Shown: piece by piece, positions 35,843 through 45,492 of the stretch | How the letters are laid out: each line of letters starts with the position of its first letter | How positions within the stretch are numbered: position 1 is the stretch's first letter | DNA from: an uncultured Collinsella sp. | GTDB taxonomy: Bacteria > Actinomycetota > Coriobacteriia > Coriobacteriales > Coriobacteriaceae | Length of the DNA stretch: 64,000 nucleotides | Direction: 5' to 3' | Assembly: GCA_902478545.1 (NCBI GenBank) | Contig: CABSLA010000005.1 | Span: 4,573-68,572, forward strand | Notes under the pieces: generated by a model | Told to the model about the DNA's origin: nothing | Databases searched by the model: none | What the model saw: the letters and a program-made list of their open reading frames with translations, nothing else | Made by a program: the position numbers and the translations under genes

Positions 35843-36988
35843 ATGGACCTTGCCGATATTCGCCAGACCATCGATGCCATCGACACCACGCTCCTCAACA
35901 GCTTTGTCGAGCGCATGGACATTGCCACCGAGGTCGCCAAGTCAAAAATCGAGATGGGCAAGGCCGTCTTCGACCCCGCCCGCGAGCGCTCCAAACTCAA
36001 CAACCTCGCCAGTCGCGCACCCGAGCGCTACGAGGCCCAGACCATCACCCTGTTCCGCCTCCTCATGAGCATGAGCAAGGCCGAGCAGCAGCGCTACATC
36101 AACGAGCTCAAGGGCATCACGGTGTCGCAAAAGGCCCATGCCACGGCCGCAGCCTTTGACACACCCTTCCCCCAGACGGCCACCGTCGCCTGCCAGGGCG
36201 TCGAAGGCGCCTACAGCCAGATCGCCGCATGCAAGCTCTTCGACGTGCCGGATATCGCCTTCTTTGAGACCTTTGAGGGCGTCATGCGCGCCGTACGCGA
36301 CGGCTTCTGCGAGTTTGGCGTGCTGCCCATCGAAAACTCAACCGCCGGCTCGGTCAACGCCGTCTACGACCTGCTCGCCCAGTTCGACTTCCATATCGTG
36401 CGCTCGCTGCGCCTCAAGATCGACCACAACTTGCTCGTCAAGCCCGGCACCAAGCTCGCGGACATACGCGAGGTCTACAGCCACGGTCAGGCCATCGCGC
36501 AGTGCGCTAGCTTTATCGAGGCGCACGGTCTGCACGCCACCAAGTACCCCAACACCGCCATGTCGGCCGAGATGGTCGCCAGCTCCGAGCGCACCGATGT
36601 TGCCGCCATCGCATCGCGTAGCTGCGCGGCACTCTATGGCCTGGAGGTGCTGGAACCCAATATCCAGGACTCTGACAACAACTACACGCGCTTTGTCGTC
36701 ATCAGCCGCGAGCCGCGCGTCTATCCCGGTGCCAACCGCACCTCGCTCATGATCACCACGGCCAATGAGCCGGGTGCCCTCTATCGCGTGCTCGAGCGCT
36801 TCTACGCGCTCAGCATCAACCTCATCAAGCTCGAGAGCCGCCCCATCCCCGGCCGCGACTTTGAGTTTATGTTCTACTTTGATCTGGACTGCCCCTTTGG
36901 CAGCAAGGCCCTCGACGACCTGCTCGATTCCATCGACGACGTGTGCGAGAGCTTCACCTACTTTGGCAGCTACACGGAGGTGCTCTAG
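35843..36988 (+). CDS. pheA: Bifunctional chorismate mutase / prephenate dehydratase
   Basis: Converts chorismate through prephenate to phenylpyruvate. An AroQ-type chorismate mutase domain fills about 1-95 (IRQTIDAIDTTLLNSFVERM), the dehydratase domain starts at VACQGVEGAYSQIA, and a C-terminal ACT domain (TTANEPGALYRVLERF, then IKLESRP) is the expected phenylalanine-binding site for feedback inhibition. Length 381. GAAAGGGG precedes the ATG. The next gene starts directly after its stop codon. Confidence 0.94.
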   Translation: MDLADIRQTIDAIDTTLLNSFVERMDIATEVAKSKIEMGKAVFDPARERSKLNNLASRAPERYEAQTITLFRLLMSMSKAEQQRYINELKGITVSQKAHATAAAFDTPFPQTATVACQGVEGAYSQIAACKLFDVPDIAFFETFEGVMRAVRDGFCEFGVLPIENSTAGSVNAVYDLLAQFDFHIVRSLRLKIDHNLLVKPGTKLADIREVYSHGQAIAQCASFIEAHGLHATKYPNTAMSAEMVASSERTDVAAIASRSCAALYGLEVLEPNIQDSDNNYTRFVVISREPRVYPGANRTSLMITTANEPGALYRVLERFYALSINLIKLESRPIPGRDFEFMFYFDLDCPFGSKALDDLLDSIDDVCESFTYFGSYTEVL

Positions 36989-38239
36989 ATGACCGATACC
37001 GCCGCAACCCGTCCCTACGGCGTACTGGGCCGTGTGCTGGGCCACAGCTACACCCCGACCATCTACAAGGAGCTCGCGGGGCTTGAGTACGTGCGCTTTG
37101 AGCGCGAGCCCGAGGACCTCCAGGCCTTTATGACCGGCGACGAATGGGAGGGCACCAACGTGACCATCCCCTACAAGCGCGCCGTCATGGACTACCTGGA
37201 CGAGTTGAGTCCCCTGGCCGAGCGCATGGGCAACGTCAACACCATCACACGCCTACCTGACGGTCGCCTGCGCGGCGACAACACCGACTACTTTGGTTTT
37301 CGGTGCCTGGTCGAGGAGTTGGGCGTTGAGGTTGCCGGCAAGAAGGCCCTCGTGCTCGGTGCCACCGGCGGCGCCGGCACCACGGCAAGTATGGTGCTGG
37401 GAGACATGGGCGCCATCGTCGTACCCGTGGGTCGCACGAGCGAAGTCAACTACAGCAACATCGCGCAGCAGTCCGACGCCGCCCTGCTCGTCAACTGCAC
37501 GCCTGCCGGCATGTTCCCCCACTGCCCCGACGCGCCTTGCACACTCGAAGGGCTCGATGCGCTCGAGGGCGTTATCGACATTGTCTACAACCCCGCTCGC
37601 ACGGGACTCATGCTCGAGGCCGAGCGCCGCGGCATCCCCTGCATCGGTGGCCTGTTCATGCTTGTTGCCCAGGCGGCACAAGCTGTCGAGCGCTACACCG
37701 GCCAAGTCACCCCGCGCGAGCGCATCCTGGACGTAACGGAGCGCCTGTCACGCCGCGAACAGAACATCGCGCTGATCGGCATGCCGGGCTCGGGCAAGAC
37801 CCGCGTGGGCGAGCAGATCGCCCTGCTCACGGGTCGCGAGCACATCGACCTGGATCGCGCCCTCGAGGAGCGTCTGGGCATGCCCTGTGCCGACTTTATC
37901 GTCAAGCGCGGCGAGGCCGCCTTCCGCGAGCAGGAGACGGCGGCGCTGGCCGACATCTCCAAGCGCAGCGGCCTGGTGCTCTCCACCGGCGGCGGCGTGG
38001 TAACGCGCGACGAGAACTACCCGCTGCTGCACCAGAACAGCCAGATCGTGATGCTCAACCGCAAGCTCGACGAGCTCGCCCACAAGGGCCGCCCCATCAC
38101 CGCGCGCGACGGCATCGACAAGCTGGCCGAGCAGCGTATGCCGCGCTACCGCGCCTGGGCCGACTACATCATCGACTCACGCGACTGCGCCGCCAACACC
38201 GCCCATGCCCTCCTCGACACCCTCCCACCCGCTCTCTAA
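36989..38239 (+). CDS. aroEK: Fused shikimate dehydrogenase - shikimate kinase
   Basis: Two pathway steps in one chain. Residues 1 to about 250 are shikimate dehydrogenase: HSYTPTIYKELAG, NVTIPYKRAVMDYLDE (catalytic Lys), GDNTDYFGF and the cofactor loop LGATGGAGTTASMVLGDMG. From about 258 a shikimate kinase follows: P-loop GMPGSGKTRVGE, HIDLDRALEER, FREQE and the STGGGVV shikimate-binding loop. In most bacteria these are separate genes. There is no stop or frameshift at the junction (VTERLSRREQNIALIG). It starts on the base after the pheA stop. Confidence 0.92.
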   Translation: MTDTAATRPYGVLGRVLGHSYTPTIYKELAGLEYVRFEREPEDLQAFMTGDEWEGTNVTIPYKRAVMDYLDELSPLAERMGNVNTITRLPDGRLRGDNTDYFGFRCLVEELGVEVAGKKALVLGATGGAGTTASMVLGDMGAIVVPVGRTSEVNYSNIAQQSDAALLVNCTPAGMFPHCPDAPCTLEGLDALEGVIDIVYNPARTGLMLEAERRGIPCIGGLFMLVAQAAQAVERYTGQVTPRERILDVTERLSRREQNIALIGMPGSGKTRVGEQIALLTGREHIDLDRALEERLGMPCADFIVKRGEAAFREQETAALADISKRSGLVLSTGGGVVTRDENYPLLHQNSQIVMLNRKLDELAHKGRPITARDGIDKLAEQRMPRYRAWADYIIDSRDCAANTAHALLDTLPPAL

Positions 38240-38241
38240 CC

Positions 38242-38283
38242 AAAACCACCACAAAGGGGGCAGGCACCTTTGTGGTGGTTTTT
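38242..38283. repeat. REP-like hairpin between aroEK and aroQ
   Basis: A perfect 16-base-pair stem (AAAACCACCACAAAGG with its complement) surrounds a GGGCAGGCA loop; five T residues end the 3' side. It starts two bases after the aroEK stop. The core GGGGGCAGGCACC differs from the GGACGGGG family, so it may belong to another transposase. The T-run overlaps the stem, so partial termination before aroQ is possible. Confidence 0.7.
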
Positions 38284-38303
38284 CAACTGCAAAGGAAGCA
38301 ACC

Positions 38304-38741
38304 ATGAAAGCACTCGTCATTAACGGCCCCAACCTCAACATGCTCGGCATTCGCGAGCCAGGCATCTACGGCAGCGACAACTACGATCGCTTAGTGCAGA
38401 TCTGCCAGGAAGCGGGTGCCGCACAGGGCTTCGACGAGGTCGAGGTCTTCCAGTCTAACCACGAGGGCAGCATCGTCGACAAGATCCAGGAGGCTTACGG
38501 AAAGGTCGACGGCATCGTCATCAACCCGGCCGCCTACACGCACACAAGCGTGGCCATCCTGGACGCGCTCAAAGCCGTCGCCATCCCGGCTGTGGAGGTC
38601 CACATTAGCGCCGTAGAGACGCGCGAAGACTTCCGTCAAGTGAGCTATGCGCGCCTAGCCTGCTTCGTCACCATCACCGGCGAAGGCCTCCAGGGCTACG
38701 CACACGCGATGGAGCTGTTGAAAGAGCATCTGGAAAAGTAA
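38304..38741 (+). CDS. aroQ: 3-dehydroquinate dehydratase, type II
   Basis: Third shikimate step. INGPNLNMLGIREPGIYG opens the protein (Tyr of the flexible lid), SNHEGSIVDKI, INPAAYTHTSVAI and the HISAVETREDFRQVS block follow. 145 residues, typical of the dodecameric enzyme. The start at 38304 has AAGGAAG ahead; the longer reading from 38205 runs through the hairpin. It completes all seven shikimate steps in the operon. Confidence 0.95.
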   Translation: MKALVINGPNLNMLGIREPGIYGSDNYDRLVQICQEAGAAQGFDEVEVFQSNHEGSIVDKIQEAYGKVDGIVINPAAYTHTSVAILDALKAVAIPAVEVHISAVETREDFRQVSYARLACFVTITGEGLQGYAHAMELLKEHLEK

Positions 38742-38802
38742 AATGCCAACCCCAACAAACAGCAGCGGCTTGTTTGCGCTCGGCTTCAGCAGCATACAAG
38801 AT

Positions 38803-38836
38803 GAAAAAAGCCCAGACCACCAAGCGGTCCGGGCTT
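38803..38836 (-). terminator. Terminator after tRNA-Arg(TCT)
   Basis: On the minus strand AGCCCGGACC pairs with GGTCTGGGCT (one G-U) across GCTTGGT, followed by TTTTTTC. It lies 10 bases beyond the encoded CCA of the tRNA. Confidence 0.85.
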
Positions 38837-38845
38837 AATAAACGA

Positions 38846-38922
38846 TGGTGCTCCATGGCGGATTCGAACCGTCGACCTTGGGATTAGAAGTCCCCTGCTC
38901 TATCCAACTGAGCTAATGGAGC
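38846..38922 (-). tRNA. tRNA-Arg (anticodon TCT)
   Basis: Minus-strand cloverleaf: acceptor GCTCCAT/ATGGAGC, D arm AGCTCAGTTGGATAGAGC, anticodon loop CTTCTAA giving TCT for AGA codons, T arm GACGG-TTCGAAT-CCGCC (one mismatch), encoded CCA. The outermost anticodon-stem pair is a G-A mismatch. Confidence 0.94.
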
Positions 38923-38976
38923 AAATAGCCGCACGCCCAAGCAAGCGCAAGCCTGTCAGGCGCAAGTAATTATAAC

Positions 38977-39744
38977 CTAGTTGAACTGCTCGCGATACGC
39001 CTTGCAGACCTCATCAACCGGGCCGTCCATGCGAAGGTCACCCTTCTCAATCCAAACGGCACGCTGGCAGATGCGCTCAACCTGCTCCATAGAGTGCGAA
39101 ACGAACAGAACCGTCACGTCGCCGCTCTGGATAAAGTGCTGGATACGGTCCTCGCACTTCTGCTGGAAGAACACATCACCGACGGACAACGTCTCGTCAA
39201 CGATCAGAATATCGGGCTCGGTAATCGTCGCGATTGCAAAGGCGATACGCGCCACCATGCCCGAGGAGAAGTTCTTAAGCGGCATATCGACAAAGTTCTG
39301 CAGCTCAGCGAATTCGATAATGCCGTCAAAGTTGGCATCGATGAACTCCTTGGTATAGCCAAGCAGGGCGCCGTTCAGATAAATGTTCTCGCGGGCGGTC
39401 AGCTCGGGGTCAAAACCAGCACCAAGCTCAATCAGCGGCGCGATGTTACCGTGCACCTTAACGCTGCCCTCGCTTGGCTCAAGCACACCGGCGATAATCT
39501 TGAGCATCGTAGACTTACCGGAACCATTGGTGCCAACCAGACCGACAACTTCGCCGCGATGAATATCGAACGAGATGTGCTTAAGCGCTCTAAACTCCTC
39601 AAAGAACAGCTCGTGCTTGGCAAGCTTAATGAAGTACTCCTTGAGGTTGGTCAGCGACTCGGACGCCATGTTAAAGATCATGGTAACGTCGTCGACCTCG
39701 ACAGCCAGAGGCTGCTCGCTGTAATCAACAACAGATTCAGTCAT
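38977..39744 (-). CDS. Polysaccharide ABC exporter, ATPase (Wzt/TagH type)
   Basis: ATP-binding subunit of an exporter for lipid-linked polysaccharide or teichoic acid. Walker A GTNGSGKST (72-80 in the longer reading), the signature NFSSGMVARIAFA and Walker B ILIVDE are present. It ends soon after the ATPase core (about 255 residues), so it lacks the C-terminal carbohydrate-recognition domain of O-antigen Wzt proteins. ATG at 39744 is preferred over the GTG one codon earlier; AAGGAG is ahead. The permease gene lies 11 bases upstream. Confidence 0.88.
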   Translation of the reverse strand: MTESVVDYSEQPLAVEVDDVTMIFNMASESLTNLKEYFIKLAKHELFFEEFRALKHISFDIHRGEVVGLVGTNGSGKSTMLKIIAGVLEPSEGSVKVHGNIAPLIELGAGFDPELTARENIYLNGALLGYTKEFIDANFDGIIEFAELQNFVDMPLKNFSSGMVARIAFAIATITEPDILIVDETLSVGDVFFQQKCEDRIQHFIQSGDVTVLFVSHSMEQVERICQRAVWIEKGDLRMDGPVDEVCKAYREQFN

Positions 39745-39755
39745 CACAGCACTCC

Positions 39756-40601
39756 TTAGATGTAGAGGATGAACTTGCGCTCGGACTTATGGAACACGGT
39801 ATAGCCAATAATAAGCGCAAGAACCGCCCAGGCAACGCACATACCAAACGTCATAAGCGAGGGCGTAGTCTGGAACAGGAAGATATCGCGCATAAACTGC
39901 AGGTAGTTGAACATGGGGTTCGCATACATCAAGATACGCACGAGATGCGGCATTTGCGCAATATAGTCAGTCGTCCAGAAGATGGGCGTAATGTAAGTCC
40001 ACGCCGTAATGACGACGCTCCACAGATGCATAACGTCGCGGAAGAAGACCGTAAGGGCAGAGAGCATCATGCCCAGGCCCATGCAGAAGCACATAAGCAG
40101 CAGCAGGCAAACCGGCAGCAGAATCAGGTGCCAAGAAGGCATAACGCGGAACCACAGCATGACGATGGCGACGGCGACCAGCGAGAAGGCAAAGTTGACC
40201 AGCGAGAAGAGCACCTTCTGCACCGGGAAGACCCAGCGGTGCACCTTAACCTTCTTGAGCAGAGGGGCAGCGCCCACGATCGACGTCAGGGCCTGGTTCG
40301 TAGACTCGGACATGACGGCAAAGGTAATGTTACCCACGATCAAGTACAGCGGGTACATCTCGGGCGTCATTGAGCCATTGCGACCCTGGCCAAAAATCGT
40401 CGAGAACACGATGGCCATGACGATCATCATCAGCAGCGGGTTGAGCACCGACCATGCGACGCCCAGAACGCTACGGCGATACTTGATCTTAAAATCCTTG
40501 GTAACCAGCTGACGAAGGATAAACGCGTCCTTCTCAAATTCGTTCTTAGCAAACGTCGCAGGCAGACTGCGAGTTTCTTGTTGCTTTGTCTGATCCGACA
40601 C
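39756..40601 (-). CDS. Polysaccharide ABC exporter, permease (Wzm/TagG type)
   Basis: Six-helix ABC-2 permease. The N-terminal LRQLVTKDFKIKYRRSVLGVAWSVLNPL block is family-typical, although written here only as LGVAWSVLNPLLMM to show the first helix. The best start is the GTG at 40601 behind AAAGGAG, eight bases away; the reading to 40664 adds 21 residues with no support. It forms the exporter with the ATPase just downstream. Confidence 0.88.
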   Translation of the reverse strand: MSDQTKQQETRSLPATFAKNEFEKDAFILRQLVTKDFKIKYRRSVLGVAWSVLNPLLMMIVMAIVFSTIFGQGRNGSMTPEMYPLYLIVGNITFAVMSESTNQALTSIVGAAPLLKKVKVHRWVFPVQKVLFSLVNFAFSLVAVAIVMLWFRVMPSWHLILLPVCLLLLMCFCMGLGMMLSALTVFFRDVMHLWSVVITAWTYITPIFWTTDYIAQMPHLVRILMYANPMFNYLQFMRDIFLFQTTPSLMTFGMCVAWAVLALIIGYTVFHKSERKFILYI

Positions 40602-40640
40602 GGATGCAACTCCTTTACTCGTAATCGTTGACAAACGAAC

Positions 40641-40646
40641 AGTATA
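40641..40646 (-). promoter_or_regulatory. -10 box of the exporter genes
   Basis: TATACT on the minus strand lies 39 bases before the wzm GTG. The -35 side is weak. A matching TATACT lies on the plus strand at 40726-40731, so the gap 40602-40761 looks like a divergent promoter region. Confidence 0.4.
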
Positions 40647-40702
40647 GACCCGACGGCCATGCAAACGATTCGCGCAACAAAACTGGAGAACTAACCCACA
40701 TC

Positions 40703-40731
40703 TTAGGATGCCAAGCCCAAACGGCTATACT
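40703..40731 (+). promoter_or_regulatory. Predicted promoter of the membrane GT2 gene
   Basis: TTAGGA (40703-40708) and TATACT (40726-40731) are 17 bases apart. Transcription would start about 25 bases before the GTG at 40762. Confidence 0.4.
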
Positions 40732-40761
40732 TTCAAGGATTGAACGTATAAGGAGCATTGA

Positions 40762-41733
40762 GTGAATTCTGAATCCATCGCCGTCATCATCCCCTGCTAC
40801 AACGAAGCGCCCACGATCGGCAAAGTCATCGACGACTTTCACCGCGAGCTTCCGCAAGCGACGGTCTATGTCTATGACAACAACTCGTCGGACAATACCT
40901 CACGCATCGCCACCGAGCACGGCGCCACGGTCCGCTTTGAGCCCCGTCAGGGAAAGGGCAACGTGTGCCGCCAGATGTTTCGCGACATCGACGCCGATTG
41001 CTACCTGATGGTCGACGGCGACGACACCTACCCCGCCGAGGCGGCCAAGGCCCTCTGCGAGCCCATCCTTAACGGTACGGCCGACATGACCGTAGGCGAT
41101 CGCCTTTCAAACGGCACCTACGCCGAGGAAAACAAGCGCGCCTTCCACGGCTTTGGCAACAATCTGGTCCGCGCCATGATCAAGTGGATCTATGGCTACA
41201 GCTTCGATGACGTCATGACCGGCTACCGCGCCATGAGCCGCCCGTTCGTTAAAACCTTCCCAGTGCTTTCCGAGGGCTTTCAGATCGAAACCGAGCTCTC
41301 GATCCACGCCGTCGACCACCGCTGGCGCATCAAAGATGTGCCCATCGAGTACCGCGACCGTCCCGAGGGTTCCGAGTCCAAACTCAACACAGTGAGCGAC
41401 GGCATTAAAGTCGTTGCGATGATCGGCACGCTGTTCAAGGACTACCGCCCGCTGAAGTTCTTCAGCCTCGTAGCGCTTCTGTTCGCGGTATTCGGCCTCG
41501 CCCTGGGCATGCCCATCGTTGTCGAATATTTCCAGACCGGCCTCGTCCCGCGCTTCCCCACCGCTATGCTCGCCGCCTCGTTTATGTTCCTGTGCGGCCT
41601 GAGCCTTGCGACCGGCTTCATCCTAGATTCTGTAGCAAAGGTCGAAAAAAAGCAGTGGGAGGTCAACGTGTACAGCAAATACGCCTACGACGACCAGCCC
41701 GGCCACCCTACTTCCAAGCCAAGCGAGAGGTAG
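40762..41733 (+). CDS. Membrane-anchored glycosyltransferase, family 2
   Basis: GT-A fold transferase with VIIPCYNEAPTIGKVIDDF at the start, acidic metal motif in LMVDGDDTYPAE (about 90-95), and the acceptor-side GFQIETELSIHA block. Two C-terminal membrane helices follow residue 235. This layout resembles polyprenyl-phosphate sugar transferases that load a lipid carrier. The start is GTG with AAGGAG six bases ahead. It stands alone, facing away from the exporter genes, and ends at a bidirectional terminator. Confidence 0.82.
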   Translation: MNSESIAVIIPCYNEAPTIGKVIDDFHRELPQATVYVYDNNSSDNTSRIATEHGATVRFEPRQGKGNVCRQMFRDIDADCYLMVDGDDTYPAEAAKALCEPILNGTADMTVGDRLSNGTYAEENKRAFHGFGNNLVRAMIKWIYGYSFDDVMTGYRAMSRPFVKTFPVLSEGFQIETELSIHAVDHRWRIKDVPIEYRDRPEGSESKLNTVSDGIKVVAMIGTLFKDYRPLKFFSLVALLFAVFGLALGMPIVVEYFQTGLVPRFPTAMLAASFMFLCGLSLATGFILDSVAKVEKKQWEVNVYSKYAYDDQPGHPTSKPSER

Positions 41734-41786
41734 ATCTTCCGCAAAATACTATTGGCACCACTGCGCAGATAGCCACCAACAAGAAA

Positions 41787-41815
41787 AGCCGCCGTTAAAG
41801 AACGGCGGCTTTTAC
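41787..41815. terminator. Bidirectional terminator
   Basis: AGCCGCCGTT and AACGGCGGCT form a perfect 10-base-pair stem with an AAAG loop; TTTT follows on the plus strand and a CTTTTCTT tract on the minus strand. It separates the converging GT2 gene and rmlCD. Confidence 0.9.
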
Positions 41816-41835
41816 TCTCGAAAAGTTAATAGCGC

Positions 41836-43290
41836 CTAGAGCGTCTTGATGTACTCCCCCAGCTCTTCCTCCCAGTCGGGCATGTGGAAGCCGGCAGCCT
41901 CGAGCCTGGACAGGTCGAGCGCGGAGTGGACCGGGCGCGGGGCGACGGGGCCCTCGGCGCTCGCGTAGTAGTCGGCGGTCGATACCGGCACGACCCTGTC
42001 CCCGTTGCCGTTGGCGGCCTCGAAGACGGCGCGGGCGATATCGGCCCAGGACTTGACGGTGCCGGAGCCGGTGCAGTCGTAGGTGCCGTAGGGGGCGTGC
42101 GTCCCCAGCACGTGGAAGATGGCCTCGGCCATGTCGCGCGTGAAGGTCAGGCGGCCCAGCTGGTCGTCAACGACCGTGACCTGCGTGAGCTTATCCTCCG
42201 GGTCGGCGACGCGGTCGGACAGCCCCTTCATGGTCTTGACGAAGTTGTGCCCCTCGCCGATGACCCAGGAGCTGCGCATGACGTAGTGGCGCGGGCACCC
42301 GGCCACGGCGATGTCGCCGGCGGCCTTGGTCTGGCCGTAGACGGACAGCGGAGAGAAGGGCTCGTCCTCGTCGTGCACCTCGGCGGTGCCGTCGAAGACG
42401 TAGTCGGAGGACACGTGGACGAGGGTGATCCCGTGCTCGGCGCAGGTGCGTGCGAGAAGAGCGGGACCGGCGGCGTTGGCCTTCCAGGCGGTCACGCGGC
42501 CCTCGGGGGTCTCCGCTTTATCCACGGCCGTGTAGGCGCCGCAGTTGATCACGGTGCCGTAGAGCGACCAGTCGTATTTTGAGTAGGCGTCCGGGTCGGA
42601 CATGTCGAAGGTGTCGATGTCGCAGAAGTCGAAGTCCTTCGCCACGCCGCGCTCCTCGGCGAGCGCACGCACCGCATGGCCCAGCTGGCCGTTGCAGCCG
42701 GTGACGAGCGTCCTCTTGGGCGCCATGGGGACGACGTCCTTGAGCATCGGGTGGTTGAGGTCGGCATCGGAGACGGTGGCCTCGTCGAGCGGGATGGGCC
42801 ACTCGATGGCGAGCTCGGGGTCGGCGAGGTTCACGAAGGTGTAGGTCCTCTTGAGCTCCGGCGACCAGTGGGCGTCCACCAGGTAGGTGTAGGCGGTGCC
42901 GTCCTCCAGGGCCTGGAAGGAGTTGCCCACGCCGCGCGGCACGTAGATGGCCTTCGAGGGGTCGAGCACGGTCGTGTAGACCTTGCCGTAGGTGGCGCTG
43001 CCCTCGCGCAGGTCCACCCAGGCGCCGAAGACGCTGCCGCGGGCCACGGAGATGAACTTGTCCCAGGGCTCGGCGTGGATGCCGCGGGTGACGCCGCGGC
43101 TGTCGTTGTAGGAGATGTTGTTCTGGACGACGCGGAGGTCCGGGATGCCCAGGGCGCACATCTTGGCGCGCTGCCAGTTCTCCTTGAACCAGCCGCGCGA
43201 GTCGCCGTGGACGGCGAGGTCGACGACCTTGAGGCCCCCGATGCCGGTCTCGGCGACGGAGAGGTCCTTCTCGAATGCGATGTCTGCCAT
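41836..43290 (-). CDS. rmlCD: Fused dTDP-4-dehydrorhamnose 3,5-epimerase / reductase
   Basis: Last two steps of dTDP-L-rhamnose synthesis in one chain. Residues 1 to about 195 are an RmlC-like cupin (FKENWQRAKM, RGIHAEPWDKFISV, YVPRGVGNSFQALEDG). From about 203 an RmlD-like short-chain reductase follows with VTGCNGQLGHAV, NCGAYTAVDKAE, SSDYVFDG and SVYGQTKAAGD. Usually these are separate genes (rfbC, rfbD). Composition is very GC-rich, more so than the housekeeping genes. AGGAG lies 10 bases ahead of the ATG. Confidence 0.93.
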   Translation of the reverse strand: MADIAFEKDLSVAETGIGGLKVVDLAVHGDSRGWFKENWQRAKMCALGIPDLRVVQNNISYNDSRGVTRGIHAEPWDKFISVARGSVFGAWVDLREGSATYGKVYTTVLDPSKAIYVPRGVGNSFQALEDGTAYTYLVDAHWSPELKRTYTFVNLADPELAIEWPIPLDEATVSDADLNHPMLKDVVPMAPKRTLVTGCNGQLGHAVRALAEERGVAKDFDFCDIDTFDMSDPDAYSKYDWSLYGTVINCGAYTAVDKAETPEGRVTAWKANAAGPALLARTCAEHGITLVHVSSDYVFDGTAEVHDEDEPFSPLSVYGQTKAAGDIAVAGCPRHYVMRSSWVIGEGHNFVKTMKGLSDRVADPEDKLTQVTVVDDQLGRLTFTRDMAEAIFHVLGTHAPYGTYDCTGSGTVKSWADIARAVFEAANGNGDRVVPVSTADYYASAEGPVAPRPVHSALDLSRLEAAGFHMPDWEEELGEYIKTL

Positions 43291-43326
43291 GTGGGAAAAG
43301 CTCCTATCGAAGAGGTTGGGTAACCG

Positions 43327-43387
43327 GGGGCGCCCGCGCGGGGCCGCAGGGTCATCCCCATGCCCTGCGGCCCCGCGCGGGCGCCCC
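43327..43387. terminator. Very long hairpin between rmlB and rmlCD
   Basis: Two perfect 25-base GC-rich arms (43327-43351 and 43363-43387) enclose 11 bases that add three more pairs (CAT/ATG) after a bulged T, ending in a CCCC loop. No T-run follows on the minus strand, so it is not a textbook terminator. It may stabilise or partly end the rmlB transcript before rmlCD. Confidence 0.7.
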
Positions 43388-43413
43388 GCGGCGCGGTTCG
43401 CCGGGATGCGGTC

Positions 43414-44499
<1,086 letters not shown>

Positions 44500-44508
44500 T
44501 CAACAAAA

Positions 44509-45483
44509 CTATCGGACATTTCGGCATGCGATAAGAGCCATAACCTTCGCAGAATTACCTCCTGTACAAAACGCCTCCGAAATGCAGTCTTTGTCGTAGT
44601 GAAAAACCGAATCCCCAGTTATTTCACGTAAGTACTTATAGAAGAAATCCTCCCAGCTTTTAAACTTCTCACTGTTTACAAAGGCTTCTGGGGTTTCCAA
44701 AACCGTCTTAACATCTAGCTCTGAAATTACGCCGGAGCTCAGTAGAAGCCACTCGAATGATTCGGGAAGACAAACCGTAACAGTATCGCGGTGAATGTCT
44801 TGCAGCTTAAGGACGCGGTCCGCATAGCACCCAAATGCCGCCCCGTCCGCGACAACAAACACGCGATCGTCGAGATGCTGATCCAACCAGCCCAAAATCG
44901 CGCTGTTCGTCATGGCCGAAGTACAGGTAAGCTCACTGTCAGCGAAATGCCGTTCAAAGAACTGGAAACCAGACTTACTGTCCTCGCATAGAAGGATAGA
45001 AAAGTCCTGTTTTGGCGCCGACCGGGAAATAGCATAACGATGATTCCCGCGATCTTGATAAACAGGGACGAAAGAATGGTATTTTCCGCTCGTCTTAATC
45101 TTGTAAATCTCATCCACGCTATACGGAAGATTGGGGAAATCAGCCCTTGAGATCAGCACGAAATAATTCGAGGAATACAGCACATGATGGGCAAACTCAT
45201 CAGAATGGATCTCTTTTAAGCCCTCATCGACAAATACAATCGAGTCATGAACGGACGAAAGCTGGTTTCGCCAATCATAATCGGTCAGGGCGACACAGGG
45301 ACAATCGCATTGCAAGGAAACGCCCGACTGATCGCCCGTTCGCATGTAGTCTGCGACCATGTCAAACAGTGTCGTCTTACCCGTGCCACTATCGCCACGC
45401 ACAATAGTGATGTTCCGCTTGATGGTAAATGTGTACTTAGTTCCCCTGCGGCGGGAAATCTTAACGAGATGCGAACCGTTCAT
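44509..45483 (-). CDS. P-loop ATPase paired with DUF4869 protein
   Basis: Unassigned protein of 324 residues. Walker A is GDSGTGKTTL (31-40) and Walker B lies in DSIVFVDEG (80-88), where the Asp-Glu pair fits hydrolysis. The second half has alternating strands and acidic positions (ILLCEDSKSGFQFF; VFVVADGAAFG) that could be a TOPRIM-like fold, but this is a guess. No membrane segment. The gene follows the DUF4869 gene by nine bases and both are AT-rich between GC-rich rml genes, so they look like a transferred two-gene unit. Function unknown. Confidence 0.65.
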   Translation of the reverse strand: MNGSHLVKISRRRGTKYTFTIKRNITIVRGDSGTGKTTLFDMVADYMRTGDQSGVSLQCDCPCVALTDYDWRNQLSSVHDSIVFVDEGLKEIHSDEFAHHVLYSSNYFVLISRADFPNLPYSVDEIYKIKTSGKYHSFVPVYQDRGNHRYAISRSAPKQDFSILLCEDSKSGFQFFERHFADSELTCTSAMTNSAILGWLDQHLDDRVFVVADGAAFGCYADRVLKLQDIHRDTVTVCLPESFEWLLLSSGVISELDVKTVLETPEAFVNSEKFKSWEDFFYKYLREITGDSVFHYDKDCISEAFCTGGNSAKVMALIACRNVR

Positions 45484-45492
45484 AAGCAGTAC

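Noticed and set aside
41836..43290. rmlCD fusion considered as an assembly error
   Set aside because: The junction is in frame with continuous codon usage and complete domains on both sides.
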